Part shown: in pieces, positions 40,573 through 48,862 of the stretch
Numbering within the stretch: position 1 is the first letter of the stretch
Layout: each line of letters begins with the position of its first letter
Origin: Candidatus Hydrogenedentota bacterium
GTDB lineage: Bacteria; Hydrogenedentota; Hydrogenedentia; Hydrogenedentales; SLHB01
Assembly (NCBI GenBank): GCA_035416745.1
Contig: DAOLNV010000025.1
Span: 1-53,880, forward strand
Direction: 5' to 3'
DNA: 53,880 nucleotides
Program-made: the position numbers and the translations under genes
Notes under the pieces: generated by a model
What the model saw: only the letters and a program-made list of their open reading frames with translations
What the model was told of the DNA's origin: nothing
The model's database searches: none

Positions 40573-43500
40573 ATGAAGGTCCACGCCGTCCTGTGTCTTT
40601 TTGCAGCATGCTGCGGCACTGCCTTTGCCCAGACCACCGAGTGGCAAGTTGACCTCGGCGCCCCGGCCGAGGCGCCCACCCTCCTCCCCAGCGCGTCCAA
40701 TCCCACGGGGCTGGTCATTGCGGCCGGCGACGAACTTCTCCGTCTCGACGGCCGCGGGAACGTGGTATGGCGCCTGAAGCAACACGCCGCACTCGGAACT
40801 CCCGCAACCGTGGCCTCCCTCGACGGCGACGGCGCTCCCGAGATTCTCGCCGCGACCATCGACGGCGAGGTCCTCTGCCTCGAGGAATCCGGCGAGCTGC
40901 GCTGGCGGTTCCCCACCGGGTCGCCCCTGGGAGGATTCGAGTGCCTCGTCGCGGCCGATGTCATCGACGAGCCGGGCGTCGAGGTGGTCTTCGGGTTCAA
41001 CGACGGATGGCTCAACTGCCTGAACGCCAAGGGTGAACTGATGTGGCGGTTCTTTGGCGACGCGTTCCGTGTCGGAGGCATTGCCGCCGGCGACGTGGAC
41101 GCCGACGGCGCCGCCGAGCTCGTCTACGGCACCGACAACGGCCACCTCTACTGCCTGTCCGGTTGGGGAGAGGTCGAGTGGCGATATGCCGAGCGCGCGC
41201 CGTATGGCCGGTCCGGACCCAACATCGCCGATCTCGACGGCAACGGGCGCGCCGAAGTCCTCATCACCCGCAGCAACGTGGGCAATGCCACCTGCCTCAT
41301 CGCGGTGGACGGACCCACGGGCAACCTGCTTTGGCGCACCAGCGATCTCATGCAGGGATATATCTCAAATGCCATCGTCAATTTCAGCAACAACAACCGC
41401 TACCAGGTCATTCACGCCGACAAGGGCAACCATGTCTACTGCGAAAACCCTGACGGCTCCCGCCGGTGGATGGTCGAACTCGACGGGCGCGGCATCTTCT
41501 GGGCCCCCGCCGCCGCTGACATCGACGGCGACTCCTACATCGAGGTCGTCACCGGCATTCGCGGCCAAGCCCGCGAATCCGGCGCCTGCCTGTTCGTTCT
41601 GGGCCAGGACGGCACCGTCGACGGCGCGCTGAACCTGGGCAGCGATGCAAACGCCGGGCCCGCCATCGGCGACATCGACGGAGACGGAGATCTCGAGGTG
41701 GTCGTGGCCGCCGGAGGCCCCGCGCGCATTCAGGCTATCAGTTGGAATCAGGGCGGGCGCGTAGCCTGGCCCTCGTTGCGGGGCGATTCGGCGATGACCG
41801 GAACCGCCGCCAACGTGCCTGCGGGCGCCCCCGTAACCAAGCCCGAACCCATACGCACGCCCCGTGCGCCCACTTCACTCCTGTGGGGAGAGAATGAGTT
41901 CCGCCATCCTCTCCCGGAACCAGCGCAAGACGGCTGGTTCGTCGAGGTTTCCATACAACCCGAGAGCGGCCCGCGCCAGACCCGCATCCGCGACCTGCGG
42001 GAAGGCGCTCGGGAAGCGCTCCTGACCGTCGAGACGCAGCACGGCGGGCCTCACGGCGTCAAGGCCCTTCTCCACCAAAAACCGGGCGAGAATCCCGCCG
42101 TCCTGCTGGCCGCGTCCATGGATACGCTACCCCCGGACATGTGCGGCATGGGCGAAGTCACGGCCGCGTGCGCTGAAGCGGAAGCGGCAGCGCAACGCGT
42201 TGGCGCCGATGTCTCGGGCCTGCGGACCCTCTATGACACGCTCGATGCCAGGACGCGCGCCGTGGCGGCCGCGGCTGAACAGGGTAAACCCCCTCACGAA
42301 ATCGCCGGCATGGCCGCCGAACTCCGCAAGCAGGCGCGGTTCCTGCAGCGCTCGGCCAAGGTCTTGACGGACCTGCGGAACGAGGGTGATACGGGCGTGT
42401 TCGTGTTCTGGCGCGACCCCAACCCCTGGGATCCCTTCGACCCCTTCGAAGTTGAAACGGACCTCGCCATGCGGGAACCCATCACCATCCACGCCTTCGC
42501 CAACGAGTTCGAAGACGCCGCGCTGACATTGCTCAACACGACCGCCGGGGCCTTGACCGTCCGATGCACCTTTCAGAAGCCCAGCCTGGGACAACAGCGC
42601 CCGCAACCGGCCCCGGACCTCGCCGCGCACGTCACCCTGCGACGCCCCGTGCCCATTGCGACAACCATGAACGAGCAGGTCTACGACGCGCTACCGCAGC
42701 TCGACCGCTCGCAGACGCTGACCCTCCAACCGGGGTCGGCCACACAGCTCTGGCTGGTCGTGGATACCCACGGTCTCGAGCCCGGCGCGCACGAACTCAC
42801 CCTATACCTCGGAAGCCTCACCAGACCGGCCTCCATTCGCGAAATCCCCCTGCGTATTGAGGTCTGGCCCGTTGCGTTGCCCGGCGATGTCTTCGTCAAA
42901 ATGAACTGGAGCGGCATGGATGCCGGCAGCGTGTCCGAGCAGGTCGTGCAGGACATGCTCGACCACGGCGTCTCGTGCATCTATGGTCCGTCGCTCCCGG
43001 CCGTCCCGGTGGACGCATCGGGCAATCTGTCGGGCGACATTGACTGGTCGCATGTCGATGCCACGCTGGCACGCGTGCCCAAGCATTTCTTCATGCTCTG
43101 GGGCGGGCCTCCCGCGCGCCGCTGGCCCGAGGGCATCAACCCGTCCGAGGACTCCGACGCCTATTTCGCCGGGTTTAAGACCGCCATCGATGTGCTCGCG
43201 AACCACCTGCTCGAAAAGGGGCATCCCCGCGAACGATGGGCGTTCTACCCCATCGACGAGCCATGGAACACGGGATTTGGCGAAATCCCCAGGCTCAAGG
43301 CCTTCTGCGAAATGGTCAAACGCGCCGACCCCCAAGCCCAGGTCTACACCGACCCCGCCGGGCTGGTGAGAGCCGAGTATCTCGCCGAGTTCAAAAACCT
43401 CATCGACATCTGGCAACCCGAGTTCAACATCCTCAAACGCGACCCCGCGCTCGTGACCTGGTTCCAGGAAAATGCCAAACACTTCTGGACATACAATGCC

Positions 43501-43959
43501 ATGGGTCCCGGCCGCGACCTCCTGCCGCTCGGCCATTACAGAGCGCTGGGATGGTCCGCATGGGACTTGGGCGTCGAGGGGCTCGGATATTGGGTCTACC
43601 GCACGATGGACATCTGGTGGCCCGTTGAAGGAGGCGATTACGACGCCGTCTACCAGAACGGCGAAGAGGTCGTGCCCTCCCGCCGCTGGGAAGCCGACCG
43701 CGACGGAGTCGAAGACTACCGCGCCCTCCATGTGCTCTCGAGCGAGATCTCCGCTGCCAGACAAGCCGGCCGCGGCGCCGCGGCCGATGACGCCCAGCGA
43801 TTGCTCGACGAAGCCGTCGACGCCGTTGTCGGATGGCATATGAAGAACATCGACGAGATCACCATCTGGACGCGCGAGTACGACATCGAACTCGAACTGT
43901 TTCAAACGTACCGCGCCAAGATCGCCGCTATGATCCAGCGCCTTCGCGAAACAAAATGA
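40573..43959 (+). CDS. secreted VCBS/FG-GAP propeller fused to GH123-like (DUF4091) domain
   Basis: A 1128-residue protein with signal peptide (MKVHAVLCLFAACCGTAFAQ). Residues about 20-400 form a beta-propeller with calcium-type repeats (DGDGAPEILAA, DADGAAELVYG, DGNGRAEVLIT, DGDSYIEVVTG, DGDGDLEVVVA). A central region (about 450-750) is beta/helical. Residues about 775-1128 match the DUF4091/GH123-like barrel (YPIDEPWN with a DE pair, WEADRDGVEDYRAL). GH123 enzymes are beta-N-acetylgalactosaminidases, but the family here is only a distant match. The propeller probably binds the glycan or the protein partner. RBS AGGAGAAA precedes the ATG. Confidence 0.88.
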   Translation: MKVHAVLCLFAACCGTAFAQTTEWQVDLGAPAEAPTLLPSASNPTGLVIAAGDELLRLDGRGNVVWRLKQHAALGTPATVASLDGDGAPEILAATIDGEVLCLEESGELRWRFPTGSPLGGFECLVAADVIDEPGVEVVFGFNDGWLNCLNAKGELMWRFFGDAFRVGGIAAGDVDADGAAELVYGTDNGHLYCLSGWGEVEWRYAERAPYGRSGPNIADLDGNGRAEVLITRSNVGNATCLIAVDGPTGNLLWRTSDLMQGYISNAIVNFSNNNRYQVIHADKGNHVYCENPDGSRRWMVELDGRGIFWAPAAADIDGDSYIEVVTGIRGQARESGACLFVLGQDGTVDGALNLGSDANAGPAIGDIDGDGDLEVVVAAGGPARIQAISWNQGGRVAWPSLRGDSAMTGTAANVPAGAPVTKPEPIRTPRAPTSLLWGENEFRHPLPEPAQDGWFVEVSIQPESGPRQTRIRDLREGAREALLTVETQHGGPHGVKALLHQKPGENPAVLLAASMDTLPPDMCGMGEVTAACAEAEAAAQRVGADVSGLRTLYDTLDARTRAVAAAAEQGKPPHEIAGMAAELRKQARFLQRSAKVLTDLRNEGDTGVFVFWRDPNPWDPFDPFEVETDLAMREPITIHAFANEFEDAALTLLNTTAGALTVRCTFQKPSLGQQRPQPAPDLAAHVTLRRPVPIATTMNEQVYDALPQLDRSQTLTLQPGSATQLWLVVDTHGLEPGAHELTLYLGSLTRPASIREIPLRIEVWPVALPGDVFVKMNWSGMDAGSVSEQVVQDMLDHGVSCIYGPSLPAVPVDASGNLSGDIDWSHVDATLARVPKHFFMLWGGPPARRWPEGINPSEDSDAYFAGFKTAIDVLANHLLEKGHPRERWAFYPIDEPWNTGFGEIPRLKAFCEMVKRADPQAQVYTDPAGLVRAEYLAEFKNLIDIWQPEFNILKRDPALVTWFQENAKHFWTYNAMGPGRDLLPLGHYRALGWSAWDLGVEGLGYWVYRTMDIWWPVEGGDYDAVYQNGEEVVPSRRWEADRDGVEDYRALHVLSSEISAARQAGRGAAADDAQRLLDEAVDAVVGWHMKNIDEITIWTREYDIELELFQTYRAKIAAMIQRLRETK

Positions 43960-44002
43960 TGTCGAGAAGAGCACAAAATGCCGGAATTGGGGAGACAACT
44001 GC

Positions 44003-44800
44003 ATGAAAATCGGAATTATCACTGCATCGCTGCCTATGGACACCAAGACGGGACTGCGGAAAGCCAGGGAGCTGGGCGCCCACGGAGTGCAGCTCTGGAT
44101 AGTCGACAACGACCTCGATCCCCGCAATCTCACGCAGAGCGGGCGCGAGGAACTCGTCGATTACATGGCCTCGCTCAACCTCGAACGGTCGGCCCTGTGT
44201 GGCGATATCGGCGGATTCACCGACCTCTCGAAGGTCGATGAACGCATTGCCCGCACCAAACAGATGTTCGACCTCTGCGTCGACCTCAAGACACCCATCC
44301 TGACCACCCACATCGGCGTCGTCCCCGCCGACCCGCTCAGCCGCGAATATGACGCTCTGCTCGGGGCCGTACGCGAAATCGCTGAATACGCCGCGAACCG
44401 CGATTGCTGTTTCGCCACCGAGACGGGGCCCGAACCCGCCGAGACCCTGGCGGCCTTTCTCGAGCGCGTCAACAGCGGCGGCGCCAAGGCCAATTACGAT
44501 CCCGCAAACCTGGTCATGAGCGGATTCAACCATCTCGAGGGGCTGTACGCCTTGGGCACGTACGTCGTCCACACCCACGCCAAAGACGGTATCGCGCATT
44601 CCATTGCCGAAAAAAAGGAGGTCATGGAGGTCCCCCTCGGAAAAGGCGATGTGGACTTTCCCCGCTACCTGCACATTTTGCGCGAAGAATTGGGGTACAC
44701 CGGCTACCTGACCATTGAACGCGAATGCGGCGACGACCCCATCGCCGACATCGCCGAGGCCATCGCATTCCTGAAACGCCAGCCCGGCGTCGAGCGTTAG
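44003..44800 (+). CDS. sugar phosphate isomerase/epimerase (xylose isomerase-like TIM barrel)
   Basis: A 265-residue cytoplasmic TIM-barrel protein. It opens MKIGIITASLPM; metal-site residues fit TETGP (Glu), NYDPANLV (Asp), HTHAKDG (His) and TIEREC (Glu). The family isomerises keto- and aldo-sugars or epimerises them. The start at 44003 follows GGGGAGA. It sits 43 bp after the GH123-like gene, so it likely handles the released sugar; substrate unknown. Confidence 0.9.
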   Translation: MKIGIITASLPMDTKTGLRKARELGAHGVQLWIVDNDLDPRNLTQSGREELVDYMASLNLERSALCGDIGGFTDLSKVDERIARTKQMFDLCVDLKTPILTTHIGVVPADPLSREYDALLGAVREIAEYAANRDCCFATETGPEPAETLAAFLERVNSGGAKANYDPANLVMSGFNHLEGLYALGTYVVHTHAKDGIAHSIAEKKEVMEVPLGKGDVDFPRYLHILREELGYTGYLTIERECGDDPIADIAEAIAFLKRQPGVER

Positions 44801-44934
44801 GGCCGGCACGCGGTCCTCCAGGCGAGACGAAAGGCCTGAACAAGGGCTCTCTTACACCTGAATTGCACCGTGTACCACGCCCTGTCACAATGCCCAAGAC
44901 CGCAAAAAGTGACAGATTCGAGGTGGCGGCAATC

Positions 44935-47181
44935 ATGAAATGGCTCTCAATACTGTGTGCGAGTATTCTTGCAATGCCCAGCGCATCGGGGGACGACACG
45001 GGAATGAACGTGCACTGCTCGGCTACCCGCGGCACTGTGCTTCTCGACGGCGCGGAATGGGCAACCTTCACTCTCCCCGAGCTCGGCGGCGGCCTCCTTC
45101 CCGCCGTCGAACAGACCGGCGACGGCGGCTGGCAACGCATCCGCCTCTCCTGGGACCTGCCGAAAAGCATCGCCCAGGACGAAGCCGCCGTGCGCTTCGC
45201 ACTGGCCTTTGAGCCCGATTTCTGGTGGGCGCCCCACCTTTCTCCCAACGACGGCGACTGCATTGCCCAACATGTGTTTCGTTCGCCCGCGCTCATCGCT
45301 GTGCGCGAGCATGACGTGTTCGTTGTCGTGCCCGATCTCGATTTGTGCGGCCAGAACCCCAGCGCGCCCTGGTTTCTCGACTTCGATGCTCCCGCCAACA
45401 CCCTGTGGCTTGGCATGGGCAAGACGAAGATTACCGAGCACGTCCATTACGTCAAAGCGCCCGGCATGAACCTCGGCCCCGGCAAAGTCCAACTCGGTTT
45501 CTACGTCACTGCCTACCGTGACGAGAACGAGCCAGTCAACCCCTGGGGACGCGTCGCGCCCATGCTGTGGGACCGCTGGGCCAAGCCTCTATACCGCCGG
45601 GGCGAACCTGCCCGCACCCCCCTCGACGCTTATGTTAAACACACCTACCGCTGGGCCCTCGGTGCCTGGCGCGGCGCTGTCTGGCAGGAATTCGAACTCG
45701 ACGGCGCGCGGGTCGGCGCGCCCGCCTTCATCGTCAACGTCACGCAATCGCCCAACTACCCCGGAGAACCTTCCCTGCGCGAATTCCTCTCGATCTGGAA
45801 CCAGGCGTGGTTTTCGTCGCTGCGCAGCGCCTCGGGGCTCATGCGCTACGCCCAGCGCACCGATGACGCCGACCTGCGCGACGCCGCTCGAATGACCAAG
45901 GAGTTTGCCCTCAAAGCCCCCATCCGAAACGGCTTCTTCCCCGCGGTTTACCGCACCGAAATGGAGGAGAGCGAGGTGGGCGGAGAAAAGGTCGCGCGCT
46001 CCCGCGGATGGAATACCGGCTACTGGACGAATTCGAACCGTGTCCCCTGGGAACGCGGCGTCAAAGACACCTGGTACCACGTCCTCGACGCGAGCTGGAC
46101 CTGCCTCCTCATGCTCCGCTGGCACGAGGACATCGAATCCGACGTGCGTCTCGCCGGCTACGCCCGGCAGTACGCCGCAAGACTGCTTACACTCCAGGAC
46201 GAACGCGGTTTCTTCCCCGCATGGCTCGAGCCCGAAACACTCGAACCCGCCGAAGTGCTCAGAGATTCTCCCGAGACCTCGATGAGCGCCACGTTCCTCC
46301 TCAAACTCGCCGAGGTCACCGGCGACAACGCCTACCGCGCCCCGGCGCTCAAAGCCCTCGACGCCGTCCTTGAACACGTTGCCCCCGCAGGCCGCTGGGA
46401 AGATTACGAGACCTACTGGTCCTGTTGCGGATGGGGCAAAAAGGAATTCCTGGGGAAACGCATCCCCCGCAACGCCATGTACAAGCAGAACACCCTTTCG
46501 ATGTTCTGGACCGCCGAGGCGTGCCTCGAAGCCTACCGCGCGACAAAGAACCCGCGTTACCTCGCCTGGGGCCGCCGAACGCTCGACGAGCTCTCCATGT
46601 TCCAGCAGATCTGGCAGCCGCCGTACATCTACGTGCCCGCGCTCGGCGGGTTCGGCGTCATGAATTTCGACGGCGAGTGGAACGACTCCCGCCAGACCCT
46701 GTTCGCCGAATTGTTCATGGAATACTACAAAGAATCCGGCGAACCATACCTCTTCGAACGCGGGGTCGCCGCGCTCAAAGCGGGATTCGTCATGATGTAC
46801 TGCCCCGAGAATCCCACGGTGAAAACCCTGTGGGAGAAAGTCTGGCCGTTCTTCGGTCCCGAGGATTACGGCTTCACCATGGAAAACTACGGTCACGGCG
46901 GCGCAACCAGCCCCGGCGGCGAAGGCATGGGCAACTTTACCATCTACGACTGGGGCAACGGCGCCGCGTCCGAGGCCCGTAACCGCATCCGCGACCATTT
47001 CGGCGACGTCTACATCGACCGGCCCCGCCTCCTGGGGTTCGGCATCGACAGCATCGACGTCAAACCGTACGAAGGCGGCTGGCTCCTGGTCGACCTGGCG
47101 GGCGTCCCCCGCGATGTCCGCATCGTTTATGAAGACGGAACCGCCCAAACCATCCGTCTCGACGGAAAACACGAGCTGTAA
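44935..47181 (+). CDS. secreted (alpha/alpha)6-toroid protein, glycoside hydrolase-like
   Basis: A 748-residue exported protein (signal MKWLSILCASILAMPSASG). The first about 210 residues are beta-rich; 230-640 carry repeated helix pairs with aromatic motifs (YVKHTYRWALGAWRG, TWYHVLDASWTCLLML, YETYWSCCGWGKKEF), like six-hairpin glycosidases. A beta-sandwich ends the protein. The CAZy family cannot be assigned. The start at 44935 is preferred over an upstream frame that overlaps the isomerase. It follows that gene after 134 bp. Confidence 0.74.
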   Translation: MKWLSILCASILAMPSASGDDTGMNVHCSATRGTVLLDGAEWATFTLPELGGGLLPAVEQTGDGGWQRIRLSWDLPKSIAQDEAAVRFALAFEPDFWWAPHLSPNDGDCIAQHVFRSPALIAVREHDVFVVVPDLDLCGQNPSAPWFLDFDAPANTLWLGMGKTKITEHVHYVKAPGMNLGPGKVQLGFYVTAYRDENEPVNPWGRVAPMLWDRWAKPLYRRGEPARTPLDAYVKHTYRWALGAWRGAVWQEFELDGARVGAPAFIVNVTQSPNYPGEPSLREFLSIWNQAWFSSLRSASGLMRYAQRTDDADLRDAARMTKEFALKAPIRNGFFPAVYRTEMEESEVGGEKVARSRGWNTGYWTNSNRVPWERGVKDTWYHVLDASWTCLLMLRWHEDIESDVRLAGYARQYAARLLTLQDERGFFPAWLEPETLEPAEVLRDSPETSMSATFLLKLAEVTGDNAYRAPALKALDAVLEHVAPAGRWEDYETYWSCCGWGKKEFLGKRIPRNAMYKQNTLSMFWTAEACLEAYRATKNPRYLAWGRRTLDELSMFQQIWQPPYIYVPALGGFGVMNFDGEWNDSRQTLFAELFMEYYKESGEPYLFERGVAALKAGFVMMYCPENPTVKTLWEKVWPFFGPEDYGFTMENYGHGGATSPGGEGMGNFTIYDWGNGAASEARNRIRDHFGDVYIDRPRLLGFGIDSIDVKPYEGGWLLVDLAGVPRDVRIVYEDGTAQTIRLDGKHEL

Positions 47182-47245
47182 CCGGAGCAGAACACTTCGA
47201 ACCCCTAAGGCTTATACGTCTCATGAAGTGGAATAGGGGCCGCCT

Positions 47246-48553
47246 CTACTTCTGACTTCCTCCCTGCCCTGTGTTTTCCTGCGCCGCGCCCGCGCCGAAG
47301 TCGCGCCCATCGCCGCAACCCGCTTCGTAGTCCCGGCTCGTGGCATACACGTGGACGGATTTCGGCAGCATGCGCGCAATCAATTCCCCGCGCGCCACGA
47401 CCGCTGCTTCCTCCGTATACAGACGGCAGAGCGTTGTTCCGTTCAGCGCGCCGAGCCCGTCCACAACGACGGCCGTGTGCCGCACATCGTCCTCGTTTAC
47501 CAGGACGAGCAGCCAGTCGTCTCCCACGCACCGCGCGAAATAGGCCACCCGCGGCGTCTTGTCAGGATTCTGGTCCTCGAGCACGCTCAACCGCGTTCCC
47601 GGCGCATCGGGCGCGGTCAAGAATGGCTGCAACGCCGCCAGTTCGCGCGTCAGCGCGTAGAGCGATTCGCGGCACGCATCGGACTTCAGATAGGTCGAGC
47701 CCCAATACAAGATGCCGTCCGCACCGTGGGCAATCGCGTCGTAGGCCATGAACCGCGATTCCTCGAACGTGGGATAGGCTTCGCCTTTCGCATCGTAATA
47801 CTCGCCCAACTCGTGCCACGAGAATGCCTGCAACACCATGTACACGGGCATGCCGCGTCCGATCTGGTTCCACCGCTCCGTCGCCGCCGCGATCTCCGCG
47901 ATGTTGCGCCGGTCCTCGTGCACAGGATAATAGTCGCAGCCCGTGACATCCGTGAAATCCAGGTATTGGCGCACGTAATACACGTCGCTGTTTTTCGCCT
48001 CGTTGATCCACACCGGACGCTTCGCCGCGTCGAGTTCGCGAATCATGGCCACGGCCGCGCGCATTTTCGGAACGATTTTCGCCGCCTGTTCGGCCGCGTA
48101 CGCCTTTGCCTCCGGCGCCTGGTCCCACCACGCGTCACGCGTCTTGTAAACGCCCATCGTGCGGAACAGCCCGCTGAACGCCGTGAAGTTCCACACTACT
48201 TCGTCCGGGCCTTCCCATACCGCAAGAGCCGGATGCTCCGCCAACTCCGCCACCTTCGCGCGCAAGTCCTCCGTCGCCCCCTGCTCTAAAGGCAGTGGCG
48301 CCACTCCCTGCAGACCCAGCGCGTGCAGCCGGTCGAGCTCCGCTCGGCTACTGCACCGCACCAGGTTTACCCCCGCATCCGCCATGGCCTTCAGCCCCTC
48401 GTCGCTCTCCGGCAACTCGTAAAAACCCAGCGGGAACGCCTTTTGGCCATCCTTGACCAGGAACCCGTCGTGTTGCGCCGCATCGGCCCAGCACGCGGAA
48501 AGCGTAACCGCTGCCGCAAGGGACACCCATCTCATTTTTCGCCGCCCGCGCAT
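47246..48553 (-). CDS. TIM-barrel glycoside hydrolase-like lipoprotein
   Basis: A 435-residue protein, started at 48553 behind GGGAGGAGG. The signal ends in the lipobox-like LSAC (Cys about 21), so it may be lipid-anchored. The barrel has the layout of GH-A-type glycosidases: FPLGFYELP, GVNLVRCSS, VWEGPDEVVWNF, DVTGCDYYPV, YMVLQAFSWHELGEYY, GILYWGS. Candidate catalytic acids are the Asp-Glu in GPDE and a Glu in HELGEYY; these are tentative. Substrate unknown. It is divergent from the GH2 gene. Confidence 0.75.
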   Translation of the reverse strand: MRGRRKMRWVSLAAAVTLSACWADAAQHDGFLVKDGQKAFPLGFYELPESDEGLKAMADAGVNLVRCSSRAELDRLHALGLQGVAPLPLEQGATEDLRAKVAELAEHPALAVWEGPDEVVWNFTAFSGLFRTMGVYKTRDAWWDQAPEAKAYAAEQAAKIVPKMRAAVAMIRELDAAKRPVWINEAKNSDVYYVRQYLDFTDVTGCDYYPVHEDRRNIAEIAAATERWNQIGRGMPVYMVLQAFSWHELGEYYDAKGEAYPTFEESRFMAYDAIAHGADGILYWGSTYLKSDACRESLYALTRELAALQPFLTAPDAPGTRLSVLEDQNPDKTPRVAYFARCVGDDWLLVLVNEDDVRHTAVVVDGLGALNGTTLCRLYTEEAAVVARGELIARMLPKSVHVYATSRDYEAGCGDGRDFGAGAAQENTGQGGSQK

Positions 48554-48862
48554 TGCGCTTCCTCCTCCCATAGGGGATCGACCCAGGGTCTTGTCAAGCA
48601 AAACCGCGTGGTTTCCGCAACTCCCTCGCAAGCATCTTGCGAGTTCGGTTCTTCAGACGCCTCGTCTTGCACCAGAACCTCGTCTTTCAGCCTATCATCT
48701 GCCGAGACCCCGCGCCAACACCGTATGCCTCGCATGGCGGCCGTTGGCCCCTCTCCCGCCGCTCGTGTTCGCGGTCTGTGTCGCGGTCTGGCCCCACCCT
48801 TCAGTTTTTGGTATCGTAACGGCAATCCACCCTGTTCGGGACCAAGCTGGGGAGAATGCATC
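48554..48862. other. divergent intergenic region between two glycosidase-like genes
   Basis: No RNA or coding signature is seen. A minus-strand TTGACA (plus TGTCAA 48592-48597) lies close to the GH-like lipoprotein gene without a good -10 at normal spacing. Regulation of either gene cannot be read. Confidence 0.3.

Noticed and set aside
44725..44934. Upstream extension of the gene at 44935
   Set aside because: It overlaps the end of the isomerase in another frame, is Arg-rich and lacks a signal; the ATG at 44935 starts a clean signal peptide.
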